From Methanocaldococcus infernus ME (GTDB taxonomy: Archaea > AGJL01 > Methanococci > Methanococcales > Methanocaldococcaceae): 64,000 nucleotides of DNA. A program made the position numbers and the translations under genes. Positions 21,246-33,900 of this stretch are shown here, in pieces. The DNA is taken from NCBI RefSeq assembly GCF_000092305.1, contig NC_014122.1, positions 124,001 to 188,000 on the forward strand. The letters are read 5' to 3'. Numbering within the stretch: position 1 is the first letter of the stretch; the number at the start of each line of letters is the position of its first letter. The notes below the pieces were generated by a model that was not told the DNA's origin, did no database searches, and worked only from the letters and a program-made list of their open reading frames with translations.

Positions 21246-21734
21246 ATGATTCCCTTAGTGCCAACTTCAAGGACTGAAATAGATAGGTTAGAGCATGTAC
21301 TAATCTTAGGTACTTTGTTCAGGCCAGAGATCTTAGAGTTAATTAAAGATCCAGTAGAGAAAGTTACTTGGGTTGACTCCTTAGCCATAGCTGCTGGAGC
21401 CTTGGCAAGGGAGAAGGCTGGCTACACTATAAAAGAGATTGCTGATGAGCTTGGTAGAACTGAGCAAACTATTAGAAAGCATCTAAGAGGAGAGACTAAG
21501 GCAGGGAAGTTAGTTTTAGAAACCTATGAGATGTTAAAGAAAGGAGAACTTAACATAGAAGAGGTTGAGAAATTCTTAGAAACTGTTGCAAGGAAGGAGG
21601 AGTTAGAGGAGAAGTTGAAGGATATTAAAGCCTTGGAAGAAGAGCTTAATAAGGTTAAGAAGGAGAAGGAAGAGTTGGAGAAGAAGTTAATGAAGGTTAA
21701 AGAGGAGCTTAAGAAAATTGTTGAAGAGTTATAG
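21246..21734 (+). CDS. Archaeal HTH protein with C-terminal coiled coil
   Basis: 163 residues from the ATG at 21246, chosen over ATG 21234 because GGTGA sits at 21236-21240. A helix-turn-helix of the GYTIKEIADELGRTEQTIRKHLRGETKAG type occupies about residues 60-90. From 110 to the end is a long charged coiled coil (EELNKVKKEKEELEKKLMKVKEEL) for dimerisation. It fits the conserved archaeal COG1318-type predicted transcriptional regulators; targets are unknown. The next gene starts 2 bp downstream, so the two are cotranscribed. Confidence 0.8.
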   Translation: MIPLVPTSRTEIDRLEHVLILGTLFRPEILELIKDPVEKVTWVDSLAIAAGALAREKAGYTIKEIADELGRTEQTIRKHLRGETKAGKLVLETYEMLKKGELNIEEVEKFLETVARKEELEEKLKDIKALEEELNKVKKEKEELEKKLMKVKEELKKIVEEL

Positions 21735-21736
21735 CT

Positions 21737-22525
21737 ATGCTTGGCTTAAAAATAGAGGATGCTATAAAGATTAATAAAAATTTGGAAAAGTATGCTATTA
21801 AGAAGGATGGAAAAGTTAGGCTAAATTTTAAAGATAAGAAGGCTCTTATTGAGTACAATAAAACTATTTTAAAACATCTTTTTAACTTGGATATGGATTT
21901 TCATGAATCAGCCTTAGTTCCAACTCCAATAAGTAGATATCTCTTTTTAGATTCTGTAACTAAAGAGTTGAAAAGAATTAAGAATAAAGATAAATTTAAA
22001 ATGTTAGAAATTGGGACTGGGTCAGGGATTATAGCTTTATTGGCTGCTAAGATCTTTAACTATAATGTTGTAGCTACAGAAGTTATTGAAGACTATTTAA
22101 AACTTGCTGAGCAGAATATTTTAAAAAACTCCCTTAGTGAAAATATAAGGTTAATTAATTCAAGAGGAAAGATTATTAGAGGAATTCATGAGCTTGAAGG
22201 GGAAAAATTTGACATTATCCTCTCTTATCCTCCTTTCTATGATGACAATGCTGTAGCCAGTGGGAGAAAATTTGCTGGAGCCTTGGCTAAGGAGGTAGAG
22301 CTAATAGGTGGAGGAAAGTTTGGAGAGAAGTTCTCTTTAAGGTTGATAGAAGAGGGATTAGACTATTTAGAGAGGAAGGGGATAATATCTATAATGCTAC
22401 CAAAAAAGCCAGAGAAGAGGAGAGAGATAATAATAAAGAATATGAAAGAGCTAAGCTTAGAGGTTAGGGTAGATGAAATAAATGTTGGAAAGAGAGTTAG
22501 ATATGTAATAAAAGGAATATATTGA
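21737..22525 (+). CDS. SAM-dependent methyltransferase, RlmF/METTL16-like
   Basis: 262 residues. The SAM-binding loop is MLEIGTGSGIIALLAAK and the catalytic loop is SYPPFYDD, which replaces the usual NPPF/DPPY of N6-adenine methyltransferases. The FDIILSYPPFYDDNAVASGRKFAGA region and the upstream ESALVPTPISRYLFLD resemble the RlmF/METTL16 group of rRNA/snRNA adenine methylases. The likely target is RNA, but the first catalytic residue being Ser rather than Asn/Asp makes the target base uncertain. It is coupled 2 bp after the HTH gene. Confidence 0.75.
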   Translation: MLGLKIEDAIKINKNLEKYAIKKDGKVRLNFKDKKALIEYNKTILKHLFNLDMDFHESALVPTPISRYLFLDSVTKELKRIKNKDKFKMLEIGTGSGIIALLAAKIFNYNVVATEVIEDYLKLAEQNILKNSLSENIRLINSRGKIIRGIHELEGEKFDIILSYPPFYDDNAVASGRKFAGALAKEVELIGGGKFGEKFSLRLIEEGLDYLERKGIISIMLPKKPEKRREIIIKNMKELSLEVRVDEINVGKRVRYVIKGIY

Positions 22526-22650
22526 GCCTCTTTAATGAAGATTCGGAAATTGTTAAATATTATTTTTACCTTTTACCTTTGTGAAAACCTGTTCTCAATT
22601 TGTAACCTTTTTTATCACTAAATATAAATTAATGGAATTTGGTGAAAGAG

Positions 22651-25445
<2,795 letters not shown>

Positions 25446-25561
25446 TCATAATAGATTTATTTTAGAGGAAAAATTTATTAAACTTTCTATTTAGAGTTGT
25501 ATAAAAAAATATTTATACCTCAAAAATTTCTTAATTTCGGCTATTAGAGAAAGTGATAGCT

Positions 25562-25954
25562 ATGTATGAGGTTGTTCCAGACACAAATTTTTTAATTTAC
25601 TGTTTTAAGCATAAGATTAACTTTGACTATGAAATTGAGAGAGCTTTGAATACAAAATTTGAAGTGGTTATTTTAAAGCCTATTAAGGAGGAGCTTGAGA
25701 AACTATTAAGTTCTAAAGATATTAAAGGAAAAGAGAAATTAGCTATTAGCTTAGCTCTCTCTAAGATAAAAAATTATAAATTTTTGGATATAGAGGGATA
25801 TGCTGATGAAGTTATATATAGATATGCTAAATCTAAAAAAAATGTGATAGTAGCTACAAATGACAAGGAGTTAAAAAATAGATTGTTAGAGAGCAAGATC
25901 CCAGTGATGTGTGTTAGACAGAAGAAATATTTTGAGGTTTTTGGATTGATTTAG
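25562..25954 (+). CDS. PIN-domain ribonuclease, Fcf1/VapC9-like
   Basis: 130 residues. PIN-fold acidic residues are visible in VPDTNFLIYCF, LKPIKEELEKL, and VIVATNDKELKNRLLE, with a basic C-terminal tail. It is close in design to the single-domain archaeal Fcf1/Utp24-like PIN proteins linked to rRNA processing. The ATG at 25562 follows GTGAT; the upstream GTG is less likely. A TATA-like ATATTTATACC at about 25509-25519 would serve it. No antitoxin gene is next to it, so a housekeeping nuclease is more likely than a VapBC toxin. Confidence 0.75.
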   Translation: MYEVVPDTNFLIYCFKHKINFDYEIERALNTKFEVVILKPIKEELEKLLSSKDIKGKEKLAISLALSKIKNYKFLDIEGYADEVIYRYAKSKKNVIVATNDKELKNRLLESKIPVMCVRQKKYFEVFGLI

Positions 25955-25960
25955 AAAAGA

Positions 25961-25970
25961 ATATATATTT
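25961..25970 (+). promoter_or_regulatory. TATA-type promoter of the CRISPR effector operon
   Basis: ATATATATTT lies about 50 bases ahead of the cmr4 ATG, in an AT-rich 60-bp gap after the PIN gene. An archaeal start site is expected about 25 bases downstream, near 25990, leaving a roughly 25-base leader with GGTG as RBS. No other good promoter is apparent in the six-gene string, since all gene junctions overlap or are a few bases apart. Confidence 0.55.
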
Positions 25971-26014
25971 TTAGTATTAAAAATATTTAATAAATTTATA
26001 GGTTGGTGTTAATC

Positions 26015-27295
26015 ATGCATAAGGATGTTGAAATATATGCTTTAGCTTTAGATCCTATCTATATAGGAACTGGAGGTTATAAAATAGGGAGAGTTGATAA
26101 TACAATAGTTAGAGATCCTTCAACAAATGAACCAAAGATTCCAGGAAGCTCTTTAGCTGGAGTTTGGAGGTACTATAGTGTTTTGAGAATTGCAGAAGAA
26201 ATAAGAAATAATTTAGATAATGAATTTAATGAAATTGTTAGTTATTTAAAAGATAAAGGAGCTTTAAATGATGAAGAAGTAGATAAATTGAAAGATCAAA
26301 AAGATAAATTAAATTTTTTCTTTCCAAAGTCTCTACTTTTTAGCGTCTTTACTATTTTAAACCTATCAGATTCAGATAAAGATAAGAAAGACAATATAAA
26401 AAATGCCTTTTATGAGTATCTAAGTAATCATATATTTAAAAATAATGGGAGTTATATCTTTTTTGAAGGAAATAGGTTTATTGGAATAAAATGTGCTGGA
26501 CAGGATGATGCTCCTAATCTTAGTATTGAAGATGTAAAAAAGGAAGATAAACCAACTGGACATTGTGGTAGTTGTATAGTTTGTAAATCCTTTGGATTTT
26601 CTAAAAAGGACTTAAGTTGGCAAGGATTAATTTTCTTTAGTGATTTAGAAATTTTATTTTTCCCAGTTTTTACCTATAAAGGGACTAAGTGGGTAACTAC
26701 TAAGAAGAAGCTGGAAAGAGTAGAGATTAATTCTAAAGAACCTTCAAGTATTGATAAAATTTTAGCTAAAGAAAGTGATTATCTTAACTTAGGCTGGCTT
26801 TATTTAAAAGTTGAAGGAGATCATGAAATTAAAGAAGAGGATTTAAAGAAATTAGATTTAGATCTTGAATTAAAACCAGAAGATATAGTTATTGTCTCTG
26901 AAGAGTTGTTTTCTCAAATTGTTAATTCAAATTTAGAGGTTAGAACTTCAGTTTCTATTGATCCAATTACAGGAGCAGCTAAAGAAGGGGCATTATTTAC
27001 TTCTGAAGCAATTCCGAGAGGAACTATATTCTTTGGAAAAATTAGGATTTTTGACAAAACATTCTTGGAAGGTATTGAGGAAAAAATAAAACCAATTCCT
27101 GAAACTGAATTAATTGAGAATATGTTAGAAGATAGTAAAAATTATTTTGAAATTTTTGGAATTGGAGGGATGACAACAAGAGGGTTTGGAAGGCTAAAGA
27201 TAGCCTTAATTAAAGAAAAGAATGAAGAACAAGAAAATAGTGAAGAGGAGCAAATAGAAACCACTTCTCAAGAAAATGGTGGTCAGAATGAATAA
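26015..27295 (+). CDS. cmr4: Type III CRISPR backbone subunit Cmr4 (Cas7)
   Basis: 426 residues of the RAMP/Cas7 superfamily. The N-terminal pattern IYIGTGGYKIGRVDNTIVR followed by IPGSSLAGVWRYY matches Cmr4. Asp28 in RVDNT corresponds to the Asp that cleaves target RNA at 6-nt intervals, so slicer activity looks intact. A cysteine cluster, GHCGSCIVCKSFGF (C-x2-C-x2-C), may bind zinc. The C-terminal FGIGGMTTRGFGRLKIAL is the glycine-rich RAMP loop, followed by a low-complexity Glu/Gln tail. ATG 26015 is chosen over upstream TTG/GTG because of the GGTG spacing. First gene of the effector operon; overlaps cmr5 by 8 bp. Confidence 0.85.
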   Translation: MHKDVEIYALALDPIYIGTGGYKIGRVDNTIVRDPSTNEPKIPGSSLAGVWRYYSVLRIAEEIRNNLDNEFNEIVSYLKDKGALNDEEVDKLKDQKDKLNFFFPKSLLFSVFTILNLSDSDKDKKDNIKNAFYEYLSNHIFKNNGSYIFFEGNRFIGIKCAGQDDAPNLSIEDVKKEDKPTGHCGSCIVCKSFGFSKKDLSWQGLIFFSDLEILFFPVFTYKGTKWVTTKKKLERVEINSKEPSSIDKILAKESDYLNLGWLYLKVEGDHEIKEEDLKKLDLDLELKPEDIVIVSEELFSQIVNSNLEVRTSVSIDPITGAAKEGALFTSEAIPRGTIFFGKIRIFDKTFLEGIEEKIKPIPETELIENMLEDSKNYFEIFGIGGMTTRGFGRLKIALIKEKNEEQENSEEEQIETTSQENGGQNE

Positions 27296-27677
27296 TTCCT
27301 TAGAGAGTTTAATTCAAGGAACTGCTTTTAATATTATAGAGAAAATAAATGGAGTTGGAGATAAAAATAAAAAGAAAAAATTATTTAATTTAATAGAAAA
27401 ATCCTTGGGTGTTTTAACTAATAATGGTGTTTATGCATATTATATCTTTGTTAAATATAAAGAATCTGAAGAGTTTCTATTAGATCCTTTATTTCCTTTA
27501 ATAGATAACATCTTTGGGAAGTTAGACTATAATGGAAAGAAAATAACATTTAAAGATAATAAAGAAGAGTATCTTCAGAAAATCTCAGAAAATATTTATA
27601 AATTATTATTTCTTAAACAAGTCTTGGAAAAGGTTTTAATTTATGCAAGGTATCATGCAAGAGCCCTAAGTGATTAA
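27288..27677 (+). CDS. cmr5: Type III CRISPR small subunit Cmr5 (Cas11)
   Basis: 129 helical residues. Size, position after cmr4, and the C-terminal KVLIYARYHARAL (compare the Cmr5 end helix) support the small subunit that lines the crRNA-target duplex in type III complexes. The middle (LLDPLFPLIDNIFGKLDYNGK) is less typical. ATG 27288 behind GGTGGT is preferred to ATG 27276. It overlaps cmr4 and is followed after one base by the next RAMP gene. Cas11 subunits are poorly conserved, so identity rests partly on context. Confidence 0.7.
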   Translation: MNNSLESLIQGTAFNIIEKINGVGDKNKKKKLFNLIEKSLGVLTNNGVYAYYIFVKYKESEEFLLDPLFPLIDNIFGKLDYNGKKITFKDNKEEYLQKISENIYKLLFLKQVLEKVLIYARYHARALSD

Positions 27678-27678
27678 A

Positions 27679-28536
27679 ATGACATGGTATAGACTAATAT
27701 TTAAGCAAAATCAGCCAATTCATATTGGAGGACTAAAATGGGGAGTTTTGAATGAAACCTTATTATTTATCCCTGGCTCTACAATGTGGGGAGCTTTAAC
27801 TAATGCTTATTTACTAAAGAACAAGCCTTCTTCTAAAGAAGAATTGGAAAAAATAAAAGAATATTTTAAAGTAATAACTTGCTTTTATCCTTGCTTTGAT
27901 AAGGAAGGAAATAAAGTATTATTTCCTAAATTCAATGGAGGAAGGTTTTACCTTGGAGATTTTTTAGAAGAGGAGTTTAGGTTTTACTTCACTGACTCTT
28001 TGGTTAGAACAGCATTAGAACCTATGGGAAGGGGAGCTAAAGAGAATGCTCTTTATGAATTGGAGTTTATTTTATCAAAACCTAAGAAAGGATTTCATGA
28101 GGATATAAGAAGTTTATATTGGGTAGGTGTTATAAAGATTGATGAAGCAGTTAAAGAGATAATTGAAAAAGAAAGTTTTTTAAAAGAAGGTTTAAAAGTC
28201 TTCATTGGAGGAGATGTTAGATATGGCTTTGGAGAATTAGAATTGGTAAAAAAAGATAATGATATTGGTAATGAAGAATTAGAAAAATGGAATTTAAATG
28301 AAAATGGGACCCTTGAGATTAAAGAATTAACTTTAAGGAATTTTTTAGAGTTTGATAATAAAATAAAATTTGAAGGAAAACTTCTTTTAGTTCCTGAATT
28401 AGATTTTAAGGAAAATATTGCTAAAGTTCAAGATGCTAAATTCTTTATTAGCCCAGGAAGTAAGATCTCAGAAGATTTAAAAAACAAGGATAAGTATAAG
28501 CTTATTAAAGGAAGATTTATCTTAAATGGTGAATAA
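27679..28536 (+). CDS. Type III RAMP protein, probable Cas5 (Cmr3/Csx10-like)
   Basis: 285 residues with RAMP hallmarks: an opening strand WYRLIFKQNQPIHIGG, a helix motif FIPGSTMWGALTNAYL, and the glycine-rich loop GGDVRYGFGELELV near residue 180. A C-terminal second fold (KIKFEGKLLLVPEL) follows. In a six-gene type III module, the member that is neither Cmr1, Cmr4 nor Cmr6 should be Cas5/Cmr3, which caps the 5' handle of crRNA; III-C systems are known for very divergent Cas5. The assignment is by elimination. ATG 27679 behind GTGAT. It ends LNGE and couples to cmr1. Confidence 0.6.
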   Translation: MTWYRLIFKQNQPIHIGGLKWGVLNETLLFIPGSTMWGALTNAYLLKNKPSSKEELEKIKEYFKVITCFYPCFDKEGNKVLFPKFNGGRFYLGDFLEEEFRFYFTDSLVRTALEPMGRGAKENALYELEFILSKPKKGFHEDIRSLYWVGVIKIDEAVKEIIEKESFLKEGLKVFIGGDVRYGFGELELVKKDNDIGNEELEKWNLNENGTLEIKELTLRNFLEFDNKIKFEGKLLLVPELDFKENIAKVQDAKFFISPGSKISEDLKNKDKYKLIKGRFILNGE

Positions 28537-28537
28537 A

Positions 28538-29860
28538 ATGAAAAAAGAAGTTGAAGTAGTTTTTGAAACAATAACTCCTCTTTGGACTGGAGATGCTTGG
28601 GGCGAATGTAAGGAAATAAGACCTTCATCTTTAATAGGTAGTTTAAGATTTTGGTTTGAAGTTATTTGTTATTTCTCGGGAGTTTGTAATGGAGATGATT
28701 TTAATGCTTCTTTAAGAAGATTTGAAAAGGAGGTGAATAGGAAAAAATTAAAAGAGTTTATTGAAGAAAATGGGAATAATATTGAGGTTATTTTAAAATA
28801 TTTAGCAAATGATCAAGAAATTCCTATCCCAGCTATTGTTTTTGGAACAACTAATTGGAGAAGTTTAATTGAAATAAAAAGTATAACACCTATTAAAGAT
28901 TATTGTTTTGGAAATAAGTTAAATTTACCATATTCAATAGGAATAAAAAAAGAAAATTTAAAAATTGAAGAATACAAATTAAGAGAAGATTGGTTATATA
29001 AAATAAATTCTTATAGTGGAAAATATTTTAAAGATAAACTAAATAACGCTAAAAAAGAGTATTCTTTCTTTTTCTTTCCTCATCCATATTTTTATGGAAA
29101 ATTTAAAGTTATTTTTAAAGTAGAGGAGAAAATATTGGAAAGTATTTTTTATCCTTTATTAAATTTTATGGAAAAGTATGGTTTCTGGGGAGGAAAGTGG
29201 AATATTGGATATGGTAGGTTAAAAGTGTTAAAAGTAGAGGAAAAAGAAGGTGAAAGTTGGGAAGAAAAAAGTGATTGGAGAAAAGATGAATTTAATTTTG
29301 AAATATTTAATGATAAAGATAAATTAAAATTTAGAAAAATTAAAATTAATGATGTAATAACTGAGAAAATACTAAATAAAAACTCTGATTCTTCAGAGTT
29401 TTTAAAGGAGTTTTTGGAAGTTGATAATTTCCACTGTAACATGGATAAAAAACTTGAAGAAATAAAGAATAAGATTCCTAAAAATATAACATTTCTAAAC
29501 ATTGAAGATTTAAAAGATAAAGATTTCTTAAATTTAATAAAAGAATTATTAAAAATTAAAGTGAAAATGAGAAATTGTCTAAGGCATGAATGTGAAAAAC
29601 TATTTGAAAAATGTTTTGAAGGAAAAAATGGAAAAAAGGAGTTTAAACCAGATAAAGAAATTCTATGTAATAGCAAAAAAATAAAATGTAATGAATTAAA
29701 ACTTTGGAGAAATTTGAGACATCGGCTTTTAGGAAGTAGAGGAGGAGATGGTTCTAAAATACTACCTTTTATTTGTAAAGAAGGTAGTATTTACAAAGGA
29801 GGATTTATCTCTATAGCAGGAGTTTTAAATCTTTATGAGAATAAAGGTGAATCAAAATGA
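28538..29860 (+). CDS. cmr1: Type III CRISPR subunit Cmr1
   Basis: 440 residues. The N-terminal ITPLWTGDAWGECKEIRPSSLIGSLRFWFEVI is the Cmr1 signature (T-P-L-x-T-G-G/D then R-x-S-S-L-x-G-x-L-R-x-W), and GFWGGKWNIGYGRLKV is its glycine-rich loop. Cmr1 is a Cas7-type cap that contacts the 3' end of the target and crRNA. The second half is Lys/Asn/Glu-rich, with cysteines (CLRHECEKLFEKCF) and a late GSRGGDGSKILPFI segment. ATG 28538 sits behind GGTGA inside the preceding stop region; the ATGA overlap leads into the next gene. Confidence 0.85.
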   Translation: MKKEVEVVFETITPLWTGDAWGECKEIRPSSLIGSLRFWFEVICYFSGVCNGDDFNASLRRFEKEVNRKKLKEFIEENGNNIEVILKYLANDQEIPIPAIVFGTTNWRSLIEIKSITPIKDYCFGNKLNLPYSIGIKKENLKIEEYKLREDWLYKINSYSGKYFKDKLNNAKKEYSFFFFPHPYFYGKFKVIFKVEEKILESIFYPLLNFMEKYGFWGGKWNIGYGRLKVLKVEEKEGESWEEKSDWRKDEFNFEIFNDKDKLKFRKIKINDVITEKILNKNSDSSEFLKEFLEVDNFHCNMDKKLEEIKNKIPKNITFLNIEDLKDKDFLNLIKELLKIKVKMRNCLRHECEKLFEKCFEGKNGKKEFKPDKEILCNSKKIKCNELKLWRNLRHRLLGSRGGDGSKILPFICKEGSIYKGGFISIAGVLNLYENKGESK

Positions 29861-30996
29861 ATTATGATTTTTATTTCAATTATAAGACAAATAGTGATCA
29901 GATTTTTAGAGAAACAAATAATAAATTAAAGTCTTATGTAAAACTTAAAGGGGGTTTTGTTAAAAATAAAACTAAAGAATTAAATGGCCATAAAAATTTT
30001 GTTAAAAGCTATGGTAATACATATACGATAGGTGATATAAATAAAATCAAACAAATATCTAGAATTTTTGATAATTTTGAGAATTTTGCAAATTACTTGG
30101 AGAAATTAAATCTCCCAAAATATTCTTTTGGAATTTGGATAAAATTTAAATTAAATGCTCCATACTTTTCAAAAGATGATGATGAATTTTATATTATTCA
30201 AAATCCAATTATTAAAGATTATGCTTTCAAAGTTCCTATGGTTAGACCTTCCTCTTGGAAAGGAGCTTTAGCTAATACTTTTAGGGAAATATTAAAAGAG
30301 AAGGATCTAAGTGAAAAAAGAATATTAATTGAAAGCTACCTAAGAATTTTTGGAGCAGGTTCTGAAGAAATAAAAACTATTGAAAATTATTTAAAAGAAA
30401 AAAGCAAAAATTTAGATAAATTAAAAAAGTCTATTATAAACTTTATTTTGTTTGAGTTAGGTTTAACTTTAGACATTGAAACAATTAATAAAATAAAAAA
30501 TGCAAATTCTGAAACACAATTATTTGAAAATTTAAAAGATAAAATTTCAGAGAAGTTAGAAGATCTAAAGAAAGATAAATTCTATCCTACTGAATTTCAA
30601 ACCCATAAAGGGAGATTAATAATTTTTCCCACTTATTTTGATCAATTAAGTTTAGAAATTATAAATTATCATGATAGAAGAAAAAGAGCTGGAATAAATC
30701 CTGTTTATTATGAAGTAGTTCCTAAAGAAGCTGAAGGAATTTTGCAAATGGTTTATGTTCCTTATGATGGCTTATTAAAAAGTGGTGATGAACTTAAAAA
30801 AGAGATGGAACAAGATTTAAAATATTTATGTCAAGCAATTAACAAATTAGCAGGCTTGGGCATAGGAGCTAAAACTAAGTTAGGTTGGGGAAGATTTGAG
30901 TTAGAAGAAAAATTTTGTTTAGTTTTAAGCAACTTAGAAAATGAAAGTGAGATAAATAAATTAGGATTTGAAATAAGAGTTATTAATGGTGAATAA
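29857..30996 (+). CDS. Type III RAMP protein, Cmr6-like (Cas7 group)
   Basis: 379 residues. RAMP features: IWIKFKLNAPYF, VPMVRPSSWKGALANTFREIL (the PGSSxKG-like helix start), GRLIIFPTYFDQ, and a strong glycine-rich loop LAGLGIGAKTKLGWGRFEL at the end. This layout, with a late G-loop and an adjoining Cas10 gene, fits the Cmr6 position. The segment NYHDRRKRAGINPVYYEVVP looks conserved and may touch the neighbouring large subunit. Start ATG overlaps the cmr1 stop; the protein ends INGE and is coupled to the cas10-like gene by the same 16-base junction as at the cmr3-like/cmr1 boundary. Confidence 0.65.
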   Translation: MNYDFYFNYKTNSDQIFRETNNKLKSYVKLKGGFVKNKTKELNGHKNFVKSYGNTYTIGDINKIKQISRIFDNFENFANYLEKLNLPKYSFGIWIKFKLNAPYFSKDDDEFYIIQNPIIKDYAFKVPMVRPSSWKGALANTFREILKEKDLSEKRILIESYLRIFGAGSEEIKTIENYLKEKSKNLDKLKKSIINFILFELGLTLDIETINKIKNANSETQLFENLKDKISEKLEDLKKDKFYPTEFQTHKGRLIIFPTYFDQLSLEIINYHDRRKRAGINPVYYEVVPKEAEGILQMVYVPYDGLLKSGDELKKEMEQDLKYLCQAINKLAGLGIGAKTKLGWGRFELEEKFCLVLSNLENESEINKLGFEIRVINGE

Positions 30997-30997
30997 A

Positions 30998-33900
30998 ATG
31001 TCCAAGTTGGAAAAATTAAGAGATTACAAAGATGAAATTTTAAAAGCTGAAATAGGGGCTTTACTTTTTAATCTTGGGAAAACTCATATAGGGTTTGGGT
31101 TTTGGAGGAAATATTTCCCTGATAAAGCATCAGAATTTAAGTTTTCCTCTTATAAAGAATATGCAGAAAGTTATTTTTATAGAGAATTAGAAGAAATTTC
31201 ACTACAACTAAAAAACTTCTTTGAAAATATAAACATAAATTTGGGTTTTTGGAACACAGAATTTTTAGAAGTTCTTAAAGGTGGAGAAAGCAGAGAGAAT
31301 TTTGTGAAAAAAATATTCTTTAGAGGTTGTGAAAATATAAATTCAGGAATAGATAAAGGCTCCCCTAATAAGCAATTGGAGCCGCCTTTATGGCTCTCAA
31401 ATGCCTTTGGAAGCTATAAAAGAATCATAGATTCTGACTATTTTGACTGTAAAAGAAGATGCTTTTTTGACGCTTTAAATAACTTTTTGGAAGGAACAGG
31501 AAATAAGCAAAATCAAAGATGGAATGAAATTAGAGAGTTTATTTTTGATTACATTAAAGAATGGTATTCTAAACTTTTAAGTGATTCAAGATTTCCAATA
31601 AATGATGTATCTCTATGGGATCAAGCATATATGACTGCTTCCATGTTTAAGGCTGTTTTGGCACAACTCGTTATGGATAATTCTAAATTAGAAAAATATA
31701 TGAATAATCCCTCTTCAATAAAGTGGAGAATTTTAGGAATTCAATATGATAAATTGGGTTTAGCTGAAAAGGGATTAAAAGTTGCCCATATCCAGTTTTA
31801 TAGAAAATTAGCTGAAGAGATAGATAATGAAATAAAAAATCTTTTAGAAGTTAAGTATCCAATAGGAAATGAGATTTATAGAGATGAAACAGGAATTTAT
31901 TTCTTAGTTGGTGAAGATTTAGGGGATGATCTAAATGATAGAAGTAACCTCGTCAAATTAAAAGAAGATTATAAAGAACTTGAAGATAAAATATTGAAAA
32001 TCTTCAAAGAAAAAACTGAAGATGAGTTCTATCCAGCTATATTTTTAACTGAGGCTTCAAGAGGTTTAATGAACTTAGGTTATTTATTAGAAAAAGCTAA
32101 AGAAAACTTTTTAAAAGCTGATTTAAGCAAGAAAGATAAAGATTTATGTCTTTTAAGAACAGTAAAAGGACGTGCTGTTGGTGTATGTCAAGTTTGTGGA
32201 ACAAGATTAGTTTATGAAAATAGAGAATATGAAGAAAAAATCTGTGAAACTTGTTATAAAAGAAGAAAAGGTAGGATAGATAATTGGATAAATAATTTAG
32301 AAGGAGAAACTATTTGGATTGACGAATTAAAAGATAACAATAATAACATAGCCTTAATAACTTTGAAATTTGAGCTTCAAGATTGGTTAAATGGAAATAT
32401 GTTGAATAGTTTATTGGGAAATAGAGGATTAGAAAATTATGATAATGAATTAAAAAAAATAAAAGAACTTATTAGAAATGGAATTATTGAAGAAGAAAAA
32501 AATAGAATATTAAACTATATTGAAAATTATTCAGATTTAAATAATCTATTAACTTTAAAAAATGAATTAGAAAATTTTACTAATAATACTGATAATATTA
32601 AAAATGTAATTATCAATGAACTGAAAAATACTGAGCTAAAAAAACTAATTTCTAGTTTTATAAGCTTTTTTAATAGTAATAATGTTAGTGATTGTGATTA
32701 TGTTAAAGAAAAAATAGATCTACTCATGGAAAAATTAAATAAAATAAGAACCTCCAATGAGTTATTTCATCTAGTAAAAAAACTTACAGAAAATATGAAT
32801 TTAAAAAAAGAAAAAGAATTAAAAATAATTGTCGAGGATTTAAAAGAAATTAATGAGAAAATATCTAATATTCACAAAAAATTGTTAAACGTGAATGACC
32901 TAGACAAAGAGTTAGAAAAAATACAGAATAATGATTTAAAATTAATAATCAAAAAATTGTCAGAAATAAACATTTGCTACAACAAGATTACTAAAGATCT
33001 TATATTTATGTTGTATCCTTTTACCATTAATAAAGAATTATTAAATTACTATAAAAAATATGACAGCATTTACGATTTCTTTGAAAAAATCTTTTTCGGA
33101 TCAATTATAGGAACACAATGGGAAAATTGGATAAATCAAACCTCACTAAATGAAAAAATTGATTGGCAAAATGAAAAAATAAAATGGGATAAACTAACAA
33201 ATGAAGATATAGAATTCTTAGCAGAACTAATTTTACAATTCTTATTAAGAAAGAATCCATCACCAGCAAGATTAAGAAGAATTTGGGAAAATACTCAAGA
33301 GTTCTTTGAAGAGTTAGAGAAAAATATAGTCAATATACTAAATATCCCAGAATGGAGAAGAAAAAGATTAATCTTTGAATTAGATAAAAATATTCCTGAA
33401 GGAGAATATGAATATAAAGGAGTTTTATTCTGGGCTAAGAATAAGAAACTCTATCTAATCTCTTCAATTGAGGACTTTTTAAGAACTTTTGTAAATGAAA
33501 AAGTTAAAGATATGTTTAAAGATTTAAAGAAAAATAATGAAGAAGCTAACAGAAAAATTTTAGACTATATAAATACTAAGTTAAAAGAAAAAGAATTTAA
33601 TTTTAAACTAATTGAACTAAATAAAAAAGAAGATAAAGAAGTAAAAGCTAAAATCATCTCTATAAAAGAGTATAAGCCTTACTTCTCAATAATAAAACCA
33701 ACTCCAATATCTTGGCAATTTATAATCCCTGCTGAATATGTTCCAAACTTGATAGACAATATAATGAGAAAATATGATGAAAACTTTAAATTTGTTTATG
33801 GAAAGCTTCCTCTACATATTGGAATTATAGTTCAGTACTATAAATCTCCTCTATATATAGGAATAAAAGCTCTAAGGAAAATAAGGAGAGACAATATAGA

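Noticed and set aside
22526-22650. Small RNA in the gap before the KamA-like gene
   Set aside because: The 125 bp are AT-rich with a few short pyrimidine-rich repeats (ttacctttt), but no C/D boxes, tRNA fold or stable stem could be seen.
25562-25954. VapBC toxin-antitoxin pair
   Set aside because: The PIN gene has no small antitoxin gene beside it and resembles single-domain Fcf1-like proteins.
29149-29676. Reverse-strand ORF of 175 codons inside cmr1
   Set aside because: It is Ser/Phe/Leu-rich low-complexity antisense of an A-rich coding strand, with no RBS and no recognisable domain.
31913-31930. GEDLGDDL in the Cas10-like protein as a GGDD cyclase motif
   Set aside because: The string lies after the strand YFLV, where GGDD should form the hairpin itself, and is not GG-D-D; it is more likely a loop. 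Structural alignment is needed to close the point.
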